Shown here in pieces: positions 45,679-56,264 of a stretch of DNA of 64,000 bases. Made by a program: the position numbers and the translations under genes. The stretch spans positions 62,001 through 126,000 of the forward strand of contig CBDCRZ010000121.1 of the NCBI GenBank assembly GCA_965221135.1. Direction: 5' to 3'. Each line of letters opens with the position of its first letter. Within the stretch, counting starts at the first letter, position 1. The stretch is from Sansalvadorimonas sp965221135 (GTDB lineage: Bacteria; Pseudomonadota; Gammaproteobacteria; Pseudomonadales; Endozoicomonadaceae). A model generated the notes under the pieces. It ran no database searches. It had not been told where the DNA came from and worked only from the letters and a program-made list of their open reading frames with translations.

Positions 45679-47151
45679 ATGATTACAAACGCACTGCTTT
45701 CCAGTACTTCTGCTCCTCACCTGCCTTCAAAGTCTGGTCAGGGTTCTGAGGCTTTGTTTTGCCAAAGGAAAGTATCCAAAGCTCATTTGTGCGCTGTTTC
45801 AACTAATAGTGGATATACGGTTAGATCGGGAAAAAGGCAACATCCTGACAGCTCATGTGCTGTATTGAAATCCCAAAAAGTATCAATAAATGACATTTCC
45901 ACTTTTGGCGAAAACAGCGCCGCTCATTTGTCTAAACGTCTGGGTTTCCCAAGTGAAATTGAGAAAATAAACACATCCTTTTACCCCAATGTGAATTTCC
46001 AGGCATCAAGGGATATTTTTGATATTAAAACGACAAGAGGAAGGACAGAACTCAGGGAATTGACAAAAGCTTACCAGCGCGGAGAGCCTGTTTCCACACC
46101 GGGAGCGGAGAAGGCTCTGGAAACGACGCTTGGGCTTGTGCGAAGGTTGATTGGTGAAAATATCAACAAGTTTTCCGAGGAAGAGCTAGCGGGTATGAGG
46201 AGACTTGAAGCATGGGTTAAAAACGTCAAGGAAGCCGGCTGCCTTCACGATGCAACTGAGCAGGTATGCCTGTGTGTCGCACATGTTTATGAATGGGTCA
46301 ATAATATTGACTCTAGGAAGTCACACCCCGAATCATCAAATAATCTTACGCTTACACAGGTATTTGAACTTCCGTGGGATAAGTTTCAAACTGAGCGGGA
46401 ATTTTTTGATAAGGCCTATGTGGGACTATATGGATATAGTGGTTTTTATTTTTCTGGCAAAGAGGCTACATCTTTGCGCTGGCCTCGTCTATGTACCTAC
46501 GAGTCTCTGGATATCGAGCTCATTATAGCCACCATGGGACTTATGGCAGGAGTAGAGAACTTCCTGACAGTTCCTAATGCTTATCATGATGGGCATACGA
46601 TGAATATGGTTAGGATGCCGAGTCATGACAGGGTTCATTTGGACTCAATAGCCTTAGATTTGATAGGTGCTTTGTATTCTCTGCGCTTTAATATTGAACC
46701 ACCTCTTAGCCTTAGTTTTAAAGAAATAATGACTCAGCATCCTGAGCTTATGTCCGACGAACTAGAGAAATTCTCTATCCATATGAGTGGGTTGTGGGAA
46801 GAAGTCATTCAAGGGCTTTCGGGTTGTTCTCTGGCGTGTAAAACAATGGTTGAATTCATGCTTTTTGAGTTAACCCATGAATTACCCAAATTTTCCCTGT
46901 TTGTAAAGCCTTCAGTGGGGTACTGGGCACAAGTGAATCCAGACCCGGCACAATACTATTTTGAGTCAGTTAAGAAGGCAATGCAGGCTGGGGGGAGGTT
47001 TTGGGTGAATAAGGGTTGTCCAGAGTATCAGGTACTGGAAACAGCATTGCGGGCTGATCAAGAGGAGGTGTGCGGTATTGTATCTGCCATTTTATTGGAG
47101 TCCGTATGCAGTTATAGAGAAGGAAGGTCTTTTCGCTGGCATCATGAGTGA
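45679..47151 (+). CDS. Unknown protein, triplicated family, copy 1 (long form)
   Basis: 490 residues, no family recognised, no signal peptide. GGAG lies ten bases before the ATG. The N-terminal 100 residues are Ser-rich and probably disordered; the rest is helical with conserved cysteines (CLCVAH, GCSLACKTM). This copy has about 47 residues (KAHL-CAVSTN...NSAAHL) absent from copies 2 and 3, flanked in DNA by the direct repeat GCTCATTTGT at 45781 and 45922, which suggests loss in the other copies. N-terminal disorder and a helical body fit a translocated effector, but this is inference. Confidence 0.8.
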   Translation: MITNALLSSTSAPHLPSKSGQGSEALFCQRKVSKAHLCAVSTNSGYTVRSGKRQHPDSSCAVLKSQKVSINDISTFGENSAAHLSKRLGFPSEIEKINTSFYPNVNFQASRDIFDIKTTRGRTELRELTKAYQRGEPVSTPGAEKALETTLGLVRRLIGENINKFSEEELAGMRRLEAWVKNVKEAGCLHDATEQVCLCVAHVYEWVNNIDSRKSHPESSNNLTLTQVFELPWDKFQTEREFFDKAYVGLYGYSGFYFSGKEATSLRWPRLCTYESLDIELIIATMGLMAGVENFLTVPNAYHDGHTMNMVRMPSHDRVHLDSIALDLIGALYSLRFNIEPPLSLSFKEIMTQHPELMSDELEKFSIHMSGLWEEVIQGLSGCSLACKTMVEFMLFELTHELPKFSLFVKPSVGYWAQVNPDPAQYYFESVKKAMQAGGRFWVNKGCPEYQVLETALRADQEEVCGIVSAILLESVCSYREGRSFRWHHE

Positions 47152-47288
47152 CCGTTCTGGAAAATGACTCCGTCCCCTTTTCCGCCCATATAGCTTGTAA
47201 TGACGGGTGAACTTCCCGGGGTGGGGGATGTCAATCATATAAGAAATGATATTTCAGCATACAGCTTAGTAATGGAGATACTTGCTTT

Positions 47289-48639
47289 ATGATTACAAAT
47301 AATTCTCACTCGCCTGCTTCCTCACTGCTTTCCAGTACTTCTCCTCACCTGCCTTCAAAGTATGGTCAGGATTCTGAGGTTTCGTTTTGGCAAAGGGGAG
47401 TATCCAATGCTCATTTGTCTGAACGTCTGGGTTTCCCAAGTGAAATTGAGAAAATAAACACATCCTTTTACCCCAATGTGAATTTCCAGGCATCAAGGGA
47501 TATTTTTGATATTAAAACGACAAGAGGAAGGACAGAACTCAGGGAATTGACAAAAGCTTACCAGCGCGGAGAGCCTGTTTCCACACCGGGAGCGGAGAAG
47601 GCTCTGGAAACGACGCTTGGGCTTGTGCGAAGGTTGATTGGTGAAAATATCAACAAGTTTTCCGAGGAAGAGCTAGCGGGTATGAGGAGACTTGAAGCAT
47701 GGGTTAAAAACGTCAAGGAAGCCGGCTGCCTTCACGATGCAACTGAGCAGGTATGCCTGTGTGTCGCTCATGTTTATAAATGGATCCATAATATTGACTC
47801 TAGGAAGTCACACCCCGAATCATCAAATAATCTTACGCTTACACAGGTATTTGAACTTCCGTGGGATAAGTTTCAAACTGAGCGGGAATTTTTTAATAAG
47901 GCCTATGTGGGACTATATGGATATGGTGGTTTTTATTCTTCTGGCAAAAAGGCTACATCTTTGCGCTGGCCTCGCCTATGTACCTACGAGTCTCTGGATA
48001 TCGAGCTCATTTTAGCCACCATGGGACTTATGGCAGGAGTAGAGAACTTCCTGACAGTTCCTAATGCTTATCATGATGGGCTAACGATGGATATGGTTAA
48101 GATGCCGACTCATGACAGGTTTCATTTGGACTCAATAGCCGAAGATTTGATAGATGCTTTGTATTCTCTGCGCTTTAATATTGAACCACCTTTTGCCCTT
48201 AGTTCTAAAGAAATAATGACTCAGCATCCTGAGCTGATGTCCGACGAACTAGAGAAATTCTCTATCCATATGAGTGGGTTGTGGGAAGAAGTCATTCAAG
48301 GGCTTTCGGGTTGTTCTCTGGCGTGTAAAACAATGGTTGAATTCATGCTTTTTGAGTTAACCCATGAATTACCCAAATTTTCCCTGCTTGTAAAGCCTTC
48401 AGCGGGGTACGTGGGCACAAGTGAATCCAGACCCGGCACAATACTATTTTGAGTCAGTTAAGAAGGCAATGCAGGCTGGGGGGAGGTTTTGGGTGAATAA
48501 GGGTTGTCCAGAGTATCAGGTACTGGAAACAGCATTGCGGGCTGATCAAGAGGAGGTGTGCGGTATTGTATCTGCCATTTTATTGGAGTCCGTATGCAGT
48601 TATAGAGAAGGAAGGTCTTTTCGCTGGCATCATGAGTGA
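47289..48639 (+). pseudogene. Triplicated family, copy 2, frameshifted near the 3' end
   Basis: Same protein as copies 1 and 3 up to about residue 376. One extra G near 48411-48413 (TACGTGGG against TACTGGG in the others) shifts the frame, and the product ends at 48452, losing about 70 residues. The lost part stays readable in the next frame to 48639, so the mutation is very young. The shortened product could still be made. Confidence 0.85.
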
Positions 48640-48776
48640 CCGTTCTGGAAAATGACTCCGTCCCCTTTTCCGCCCATATAGCTTGTAATGACGGGTGAAC
48701 TTCCCAGTGTGGGGGATGTCAATCATATAAGAAATGATATTTCAGCATACAGCTTAGTAATGGAGATACTTGCTTT

Positions 48777-50126
48777 ATGATTACAAATAATTCTCACTCG
48801 CCTGCTTCCTCACTGCTTTCCAAAACTTCTTCTCACCTGCCTTCAAAGTATGGTCAGGGTTCTGAGGCTTCGTTTTGGCAAAGGGGAGTATCCAAAGCTC
48901 ATTTGTCTGAACGTCTGGGTTTCCCAAGTGAAATTGAGAAAATAAACACATCCTTTTACCCCAATGTGAATTTCCAGGCATCAAGGGATATTTTTGATAT
49001 TAAAACGACAAGAGGAAGGACAGAACTCAGGGAATTGACAAAAGCTTACCAGCGCGGAGAGCCTGTTTCCACACCGGGAGCGGAGAAGGCTCTGGAAACG
49101 ACGCTTGGGCTTGTGCGAAGGTTGATTGGTGAAAATATCAACAAGTTTTCCGAGGAAGAGCTAGCGGGTATGAGGAGACTTGAAGCATGGGTTAAAAACG
49201 TCAAGGAAGCCGGCTGCCTTCACGATGCAACTGAGCAGGTATGCCTGTGTGTCGCTCATGTTTATGAATGGGTCAATAATATTGACTCTAGGAAGTCACA
49301 CCCCGAATCATCAAATAATCTTACGCTTACACAGGTATTTGAACTTCCGTGGGATAAGTTTCAAACTGAGCGGGAATTTTTTGATAAGGCCTATGTGGGA
49401 CTATATGGATATCGTGGTTATTATTTTTCTGGCAAAAAGGCTACATCTTTGCGCTGGCCTCGCCTATGTACCTACGAGTCTCTGGATATCGAGCTCATTT
49501 TAGCCACCATGGGACTTATGGCAGGAGTAGAGAACTTCCTGACAGTTCCTAATGCTTATCATGATGGGCTAACGATGGATATGGTTAAGATGCCGACTCA
49601 TGACAGGGTTCATTTGGACTCAATAGCCAAATATTTGATACATGCTTTGTATTCTCTGCGCTTTAATATTGAACCACCTATTGCCCTTAGTTCTGAAGAA
49701 ATAATGACTCAGCATCCTGAGCTGATGTCCGACGAACTAGAGAAATTCTCTATCCATATGAGTGGGTTGTGGGAAGAAGTCATTCAAGGGCTTTCGGGTT
49801 GTTCTCTGGCGTGTAAAACAATGGTTGAATTCATGCTTTTTGAGTTAACCCATGAATTACCCAAATTTTCCCTGCTTGTAAAGCCTTCAGTGGGGTACTG
49901 GGCACAAGTGAATCCAGACCCGGCACAATACTATTTTGAGTCAGTTAAGAAGGCAATGCAGGCTGGGGGGAGGTTTTGGGTGAATAAGGGTTGTCCAGAG
50001 TATCAGGTACTGGAAACAGCATTGCGGGCTGATCAAGAGGAGGTGTGCGGTATTGTATCTGCCATTTTATTGGAGTCCGTATGCAGTTATAGAGAAGGAA
50101 GGTCTTTTCGCTGGCATCATGAGTGA
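48777..50126 (+). CDS. Unknown protein, triplicated family, copy 3
   Basis: 449 residues, intact, with the same leader and ribosome-binding site as the other copies. Compared with copies 1 and 2 nearly all differences change an amino acid, and they cluster at about residues 205-215 and 270-320: for example a Ser/Gly/Arg site after GLYGY, Leu/Glu/Lys after DSIA, Gly/Asp/His before ALYSL, and Leu/Phe/Ile after IEPP. The rest is invariant. An IS4 element begins 46 bp downstream. The function is unknown. Confidence 0.8.
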   Translation: MITNNSHSPASSLLSKTSSHLPSKYGQGSEASFWQRGVSKAHLSERLGFPSEIEKINTSFYPNVNFQASRDIFDIKTTRGRTELRELTKAYQRGEPVSTPGAEKALETTLGLVRRLIGENINKFSEEELAGMRRLEAWVKNVKEAGCLHDATEQVCLCVAHVYEWVNNIDSRKSHPESSNNLTLTQVFELPWDKFQTEREFFDKAYVGLYGYRGYYFSGKKATSLRWPRLCTYESLDIELILATMGLMAGVENFLTVPNAYHDGLTMDMVKMPTHDRVHLDSIAKYLIHALYSLRFNIEPPIALSSEEIMTQHPELMSDELEKFSIHMSGLWEEVIQGLSGCSLACKTMVEFMLFELTHELPKFSLLVKPSVGYWAQVNPDPAQYYFESVKKAMQAGGRFWVNKGCPEYQVLETALRADQEEVCGIVSAILLESVCSYREGRSFRWHHE

Positions 50127-50171
50127 CCATTCAGCTCAACTCATACTCGAGAGGGTATAAGCTATACATGC

Positions 50172-51604
50172 CTCATACGGAGGACATTAAGATCTTGAGG
50201 ATGTAGAAGGATCGCACCAAAACTTGAGGTTCATCCCGTTTGACCAAACCTGTAAGTGCCAAAACCACAGGTTTCAGGTCGCCCGAGATGAACCACTCCG
50301 AGATTAGTTCTATTCAACACAACCTGCAGATCACTTTGTCTGAGCATAAGCTGACCAGACTGGCTGAGTTCAGCGGTTTCCTGATGCGCCACAGGAAGAT
50401 ATTGCCTCTTCCTCTTGTCATCTCCGTTCTGACATCTCCTGGTAAAGACAGCAATGCCGAGACACTGGCCGATATTCACCGCAAGTTCAATGAAATGACC
50501 GGCTTGAATGTCTCCTGTCAGGCTTGGCGGGAGCAGGTATATAAACCCGAGTTTCTGAGACTGATGGCCTGGCTTTTCCTACGCTCTCTGGACAAAATGG
50601 TCAAACGGACTCTCTCTTTTCATGTGGTCAGCCCTTTTTCAAAATTCCGGCACATATGGCTGCATGATGGTTCGTCACAGGCTGTTGTAGCACTCCTCAA
50701 AGATGCGTTGCCGGGACCTTTCAAAACGGTCTCCCCGGCAGCCGTTGCGCTGCACACGACCATGGATTTGCTGACCGATAATCTTGTTCGTGTCGAGTTC
50801 ACGGAAGACACTCGCTCAGAAAGAGCCTGTCTGCCAGCTTTGGCAAACACCTTGGCGATACTCTGATGATGATTGATGCAGGGTATTTCGACCTGGAATA
50901 TTTTATGGCTGTTCATGATAGGGAGGGTTGTTTTCTTTGTCGGGCTCCACAAAGTATCAACCCGGGTGCGTAGGGCTATTCGTTTCGATGGAAAGAACTG
51001 TCACCGATATGAGCAACAAAAACTGAAAGATGTTTTGGCCCATTTTCCCAAAGACGGTTGCATGGATTTGGATGTGGAATGGCCGCAGATGCGGGGGCAG
51101 ACTTTTCGGTTGGTCGTTCGCTGGAATGGACAGAACAAGAAGTGGATATTTGTTGTCACCAGTCTCTGCCGGGAAAGCTTTTCTCTTCAGGATGTGTTTC
51201 TGGCCTACCGTCTGCGCTGGCAAATAGAGCTGGCTTTCAAAGAGACTAAATCCTATGCCTGCTGGCACCGTTTCAACACCGGCTGTGAGACACTGGTTGC
51301 CAGCCTGATTCTTGCCTCATTTACTGTTGTCATTCTCAAACGGTCTTTGGCTCACGCTGTAGAACAAGGGATGGATGAAGAGGTCTCCACACGAAAAACG
51401 GCCATGTCTGGTACACATCTGTTTGGGGATTTGATGCTCGCTTTATTGATGAATAACAGGCGCCGTATTTCTAATGTGTTGAGGAAATTGTTTGAGTTTT
51501 GGAAGAAAAACGGAAAGCGGGAGCATCCAGCCAGAGACAGGCATACCGGGCGCTCAGCTCTGGGATTGACGGCAATGAGATGCGCTTAATGTTCTCCGTA
51601 TGAG
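50172..51604 (+). mobile_element. IS4-family element
   Basis: Inverted ends CTCATACGGAGGACATTAAG (50172-50191) and the complement of CTCATACGGAGAACATTAAG (51585-51604), one mismatch. Length 1433 bp fits the family. No target duplication is evident. Confidence 0.85.
50240..51589 (+). pseudogene. IS4-family transposase, frameshifted
   Basis: The first part (to 50866) ends PALANTLAIL; the correct continuation (DTLMMIDAGYFDLEYF with a DDE Asp) lies in the next frame, and RFDGKN onward in a third. The C-terminal part has the IS4 signature YRLRWQIELAFKETKSY (Y-R-E-x-x-K). Two indels near 50860 and 50965 inactivate it. Confidence 0.85.
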
Positions 51605-51608
51605 AGGG

Positions 51609-51779
51609 AGCTATCACAGTATTAACCCCAAACACTTACCTCGTTACCTTGCCGAGTTTTGTTACCGGTTTAATAGTCGATTTGATATGAAAGCAATGAT
51701 ATCAAGGCTCGGTTACATGGCGGCACGGACGTGCCCCATGCCAGAAAGGCTTCTTAAGCTGGCTGAGGAGCAGTGGTAA
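51609..51779 (+). pseudogene. IS1595-family transposase, 3' fragment
   Basis: 57 codons (SINPKHLPRYLAEFCYRFNSRFDM ... LLKLAEEQW) matching the last block of ISXO2-type transposases. It starts right at the IS4 end, so IS4 inserted into or recombined with this older element. It is a different subtype from the element at 17728-18829. Confidence 0.75.
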
Positions 51780-51917
51780 TCAGGAAGTAAAATGTCCCAC
51801 CGAAAACAAATAGGTTGGCAATACTGACTTATTAATCCGAACCGCAAACTGTATCACTTTGAATCTGTCTTATACCTGTTATTGATAGAGCCGCTGATCC
51901 GTGGCAGAGGAAAGACA

Positions 51918-54902
51918 GTGTTGAAAAATTTGCATCTTAAAAAAAGCTTATTGCTACTCTGTTTGATGAGTGCTTTGGTTATACCCCAGTCTATTTATGC
52001 AAACCCTGGCGATTACACCGGTAACGTGCAGAGTGTGACAGTTGTTATACACAGAGTTATCCATGAAATGGTAGTTATGCCTGGTAACACTGTTATACAC
52101 CATTTGTATGGCGATCAGGAAAAAATAGCCATTCTTGCCCAAGCGTTGCATAACTTCTTTATTGGGTTTGTCAGTAATAACGCTCTCCTCATTGATGAAA
52201 ATATCCAGCATCGTTTTATCCGGCTGCTTTTACAGCAGGGCGGATTGTCAATGCAGGGATTTAACCCTGGAGTATTTAATTATACCTTCTGGCAAAAACT
52301 GCTGTTTTTTGTAGGCACGGGCATTATGGATCAGGCAGTTTCGGAAGCATTGAGTGCTTTGGCTGCCCCCCCTGCTTCCCCTCCTGTTTTATTTGTAAAT
52401 GAAGTCAATGCAGTTCACTTGCAGGCTTTAGAGCTTCAAAAACTGGAAGAAGAAAAAAGAAAGTTACAGGCAGCATGGATGCATCAGGCGGAAAAAGAAC
52501 GATTAGAAAGGCAAAGGCTTGAGGAAAATGAGAAAGGCCTTACGGCCTTGACCGAGGAAGCAAAAAGAAGAAAAAAGGAAGCTGAAGAGGCTCAGCGGCA
52601 GCTGGAGGCAAGAGAGAAAGAGTTAGAAAACAAAGAGTCAGACTCAAAAGAAAAAGAAGAAAAACTGCGTGAAAGCGCAAAAAATCTTGCCCATATCGCT
52701 GCTGATGTAGAAAACCGGAAGCAAGCTGCTGATCGAGAAAAACGAGAGCATGAAGAGAAAGAGAAACAACTGAATAAAAGAGGAGAGGAACTTGCCAGAA
52801 AGACCAGGCAGGCCAAAGAGGAAAAACAAGCAGCGGAGCAAGCCCAAAAGGAGCAGAAAGAAAGAGAGCGGCATATGCAGGAGCAGGAGCAAGAGCTGGC
52901 CAGACAGGCTAAAGAGTTAGAAGAGGCTCATCAGCGTGCTGAGCAAGCTCAGAGAGAGCAGAGGGATAAAGAACAGGAGTTAAAAAGCAGGGAGCAGCAG
53001 TTAGCTGGCAGAGAACGGCAGTTTGCCCAGCAAGAAGAAGCGCATAAACAGGATGAAGCAAAAAAGAAAGAGGAAGCAAAAAAGAAAGAGGAAGCCAGAA
53101 TACAGGAAGAGGTATTAAAGCAGAGAAAAGCCGCGAAGAAAAAAAGAGCCAGAAAAACGAAAAAGGAACAGTCGAAAAAAACAGCAGAAAAGAAAGACGA
53201 TCAAGTAAAGAAAAAAGAGCTGAGAGAAGGTCCGGCTGCTGATGCTCAGAATATCCCGTTGGCGAACACGGAGCTGATGGTTGTCACTATTCCGGGGGTA
53301 GAGCAAAACGCAGAACCTTTGCCAGATGCAAAAAAAACGGCTGAAAAAGAGCCAAACACTGATACTCCTTCTGCACTAAACCCAAAGGACACGCCAGACA
53401 GAAATACGCCTCCTCCATCAGCTGGTCATACCACCGACAGAGCCTCCGGAACCAGAGTTGGTGGGGGTGTTGTTGGTGGTGTTGCCAGAAATATGAATAA
53501 TCAACACAGAGGATTTGGACGATACATTCGTAAGCACCCTATTATGTCATTCGTAACCCTGAGTGCTGTTGTTTATATAAGTTATGAAACCTATCTGTGG
53601 TTTTATAGTAGTGAGCCTTCTGCTAGTGAACTGTTTGTTAGTGAGCCGGTAGTTGAAGGTATTAATAATACCCCTATAAAATCAAAAGATAAAAACGTTG
53701 TTAAAAAAAATAAAAAGACCTCTGTAAAAAATGATAAAAGTGAACCTGCAAAGCCGGTAGTAAAGGAAGCTATCAAAAAAAGCTGCAATGAGATTTCGAG
53801 TGTCATACTTCGGCATATCTGTTACAGGCAGGATGTCAACAAGGATGCTGATAATATTGAGTTTTTGAAAATATGGGATAAAAACTATGGGAGCTCACTG
53901 CATGCTTTTTATGTTGAAATTGTTCCGTTCTCTTCAGTAGATAATTCGAATGAATTTTCAGTTCCCGCCGATTCCTATATAACGAGATCTCCTGAAACAA
54001 GCACCCCCTACAATATCCTTGGCAAGAATGATGATGATTTTGATATTAAGTATGCTGAGCCGTATATCGAGTTTATTCACAGTTATCTGAGATCTAAGGA
54101 ATTTAGGGAATGGTTAAGGACTGGTTTGAGAAATAGAGAAGAGCATTTTAGTAAAATCCTGAATCTGACCTCCAATTTCTCCAGGATTTTAAGGTCTTGT
54201 GGTTTCCTGATTGATAGTATCTTCCCAAATGGCGATTATTATCATCTATGTGGTAATTATTACATTAACAAAATAGATCATATTGATATTCTTGAAGTTG
54301 ATGCAGAGTTAGAAAAGATTTTAGAAGTCCCGGATAAACTCTTTAAGAGCCTTATAGGTCATTACACTTCATACTTTAAACCTGCGTTTTTATTTAGCAA
54401 TGGCTTTAGAAATATTGGACATACTCCTATCCATGTTATGAACTACATGAAAGACCACAATGAGGAAAACAGTGTAGATATCAGCTCACAGGATGATGGA
54501 CATAATCTTGATTTAGTCAGTGTGGACGGGCTTAAACCCAATACCCGTTATAAATTGACAGCCAGTGATCTTGGAAAAGGGATAAAGAAAACACCGGTAA
54601 CTTTTGATATAAATGGCGTACCGGTTAATTATTTATCCACCGATTCCAACGGGAAGTTAAGTTTCAAGAGGCCGAGTGAGGAATTTTTTCGAGTGGATGA
54701 ATATTTGTCTTCCGAAAACTCAGCCACTTTCAGAAAAGGTATTGTTATTCCTAACGCAAGTCTCTCATACATTCCGGTGTTTTTTGATTCGAACACCATG
54801 GTTTACCGCTCTGAATCATTATTCGTATTTCGGTGGACAGAAGAATCGGAAGTTAAACCCGTTAATATCTGGATACACGACATGATGGATGATGATTATT
54901 GA
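51918..54902 (+). CDS. Large exported coiled-coil protein with internal membrane segment
   Basis: About 994 residues from the GTG at 51918, chosen because AGAGGAAA lies just upstream and the signal peptide starts there (KKSLLLLCLMSALVIPQSIYA-N). An in-frame ATG at 51882 is the alternative. Then come about 140 residues of helical sequence, a Lys/Glu-rich coiled coil (about residues 175-450), a Pro/Thr-rich linker, a membrane segment (HPIMSFVTLSAVVYISYETYLWF, about residue 570), and a C-terminal domain of about 350 residues with paired cysteines. The layout resembles envelope-spanning TolA-like or surface proteins of symbionts; no family was recognised. Confidence 0.75.
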   Translation: MLKNLHLKKSLLLLCLMSALVIPQSIYANPGDYTGNVQSVTVVIHRVIHEMVVMPGNTVIHHLYGDQEKIAILAQALHNFFIGFVSNNALLIDENIQHRFIRLLLQQGGLSMQGFNPGVFNYTFWQKLLFFVGTGIMDQAVSEALSALAAPPASPPVLFVNEVNAVHLQALELQKLEEEKRKLQAAWMHQAEKERLERQRLEENEKGLTALTEEAKRRKKEAEEAQRQLEAREKELENKESDSKEKEEKLRESAKNLAHIAADVENRKQAADREKREHEEKEKQLNKRGEELARKTRQAKEEKQAAEQAQKEQKERERHMQEQEQELARQAKELEEAHQRAEQAQREQRDKEQELKSREQQLAGRERQFAQQEEAHKQDEAKKKEEAKKKEEARIQEEVLKQRKAAKKKRARKTKKEQSKKTAEKKDDQVKKKELREGPAADAQNIPLANTELMVVTIPGVEQNAEPLPDAKKTAEKEPNTDTPSALNPKDTPDRNTPPPSAGHTTDRASGTRVGGGVVGGVARNMNNQHRGFGRYIRKHPIMSFVTLSAVVYISYETYLWFYSSEPSASELFVSEPVVEGINNTPIKSKDKNVVKKNKKTSVKNDKSEPAKPVVKEAIKKSCNEISSVILRHICYRQDVNKDADNIEFLKIWDKNYGSSLHAFYVEIVPFSSVDNSNEFSVPADSYITRSPETSTPYNILGKNDDDFDIKYAEPYIEFIHSYLRSKEFREWLRTGLRNREEHFSKILNLTSNFSRILRSCGFLIDSIFPNGDYYHLCGNYYINKIDHIDILEVDAELEKILEVPDKLFKSLIGHYTSYFKPAFLFSNGFRNIGHTPIHVMNYMKDHNEENSVDISSQDDGHNLDLVSVDGLKPNTRYKLTASDLGKGIKKTPVTFDINGVPVNYLSTDSNGKLSFKRPSEEFFRVDEYLSSENSATFRKGIVIPNASLSYIPVFFDSNTMVYRSESLFVFRWTEESEVKPVNIWIHDMMDDDY

Positions 54903-55126
54903 GCTGTACCGGTAAGTGAAAGGGAGCCAGCGATTCAGTTCTGTAGGCTTAAGGCTTTGCCCCGTGTATGGGAGCCCCCGAGAATGCCCTTCGGGTGGTA
55001 ACCGGACGAACAAGAAGGGTCTTACCCTAGTGCAGAAAAGCCTAATATACATACAGTTTGAGATATGTTCTGATTCGCGCTCCCTTTACGCCTCGATATC
55101 CTTCGACAGAAGTGGCACGGATGCCG
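54903..55126. other. Short gap upstream of IS630
   Basis: No gene seen. The stretch has a G+C-rich segment with CCCGAGAATGCCCTTCGGG able to form a stem near 54975-54992, which could end transcription of the coiled-coil gene or be an IS end. Confidence 0.4.
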
Positions 55127-56242
55127 TCAAAACATACTCAGAAATAAGCTTGTCCGATCAACAACGTGAAGACCTTGAACTCACAATTCGCAAGCGCAAA
55201 AGTGTACAGTCACTGGTTCTCAGAGCCCAAATCATACTGGCTGGCGCTGAAGGAAAAAGTCTGTCGGGAACATCCCGAGAGCTCGGATGCACCCGGGAAA
55301 CAGTCACCCGCTGGGGCAAACACTGGGTCGAGCGTTCTGATGAGTTATCCATTCAGGATCGACTGAAAGAAGCGCCAAGACCTGGGGCACCACCCAGGTT
55401 TACCGCTGTGCAGGTTTATCAGATTGCCGCCATGGCCTGTGATAAAACCGGAAGAGCATGGCTACCCCCTGAGCCACTGGTCGGAGAGTTCGCTGGCGAT
55501 GGCCGCTGTGGATAAAAATATAGTCCCACCAATCTCACAGAGACAGGTTGGACGTTTTTTAAAATCAGGCTGACACCCGTCCCGATAAAGTCAAAGGCTG
55601 GGTTGACTCACCCAGGGATGAAGCGTTTGAGATTCACTGTGCGGATGTCTGCGATACCTATCAGCAGGCACTTGAACGTGCCGAACAAATTATTCGGACG
55701 GTTTCTTTCGATGAAAAGACAGGTATGCAGGCTCTGGAACCCTTGACGGAAGGGAAGCCTGTTAAACCGGGTTATATAGAAAAGCTCGAGTTTGAATACC
55801 AGAGCCATGGCACACAGACCCTGCTGGCAGGCATGGACGTCGCTACAGGAGAAATCATACCGCGGGTAAGAGATACCAGAACAGAGGAAGACTTTGCCGA
55901 CTGGTTAAACAACACGCTGGCCAGTGACCCTTATGCAGCAGGCTGGCACCTTGTCATGGACAGGCTCAACACGCATATGTATGAAGGCGCAGTCAGAGCC
56001 GTGCAGAGTACCTGAGCTGCCCTTCCCACAAGATCGTTTTCCACTATACACCGAAGCATGCATCCTGGTTGAACCAGATTGAAATCTGGTTTTCCATCCT
56101 GACAAGACGGTTCCTGAAACGAAACAGTTTCACATCCACGGACGACCTGAAAACCAGGCTCCACGCTTTTGTTAACTTCTTCAATGAGAAAATGGCCAAG
56201 CCTTTTAAGTGGATTTATAGGGCCCGGTCGTTACAGGCATAA
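55127..56242 (+). pseudogene. IS630-family transposase, in pieces
   Basis: The N-terminal helix-turn-helix part (SLSDQQREDLELTIRKRKSVQSLVLRAQIIL, SGTSRELGCTRETVTRWGKHW) is in the frame ending 55515. The DDE part follows (SFDEKTGMQALEP, AGMDVATGEIIP, HLVMDRLNTH) in the frame 55725-56015, and the ending with HYTPKHASWLNQIEIWFSILTRR lies in a third frame to 56242. All key blocks are recognisable, but frames are broken at least twice. Confidence 0.8.
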
Positions 56243-56264
56243 GTTTGTGCGGATATTAACGCTT

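Larger units (their letters stand above)
45574..50129 (+). repeat. Tandem triplication of gene plus leader
   Basis: A block of leader (GCCCATATAGC at 45574, 47184 and 48672) and gene is present three times. Copies 2 and 3 are exactly 1488 bp apart; copy 1 is 1610 bp long because it keeps a segment lost from the others. Most of each block is identical in DNA. Confidence 0.92.

Noticed and set aside
45679..50126. Diversity-generating retroelement acting on the triplicated genes
   Set aside because: Some variable sites fit adenine-targeted change, but others do not (for example GTT to TTT), and no retroelement reverse transcriptase or template repeat was found; the only reverse transcriptase piece is a group II maturase end.
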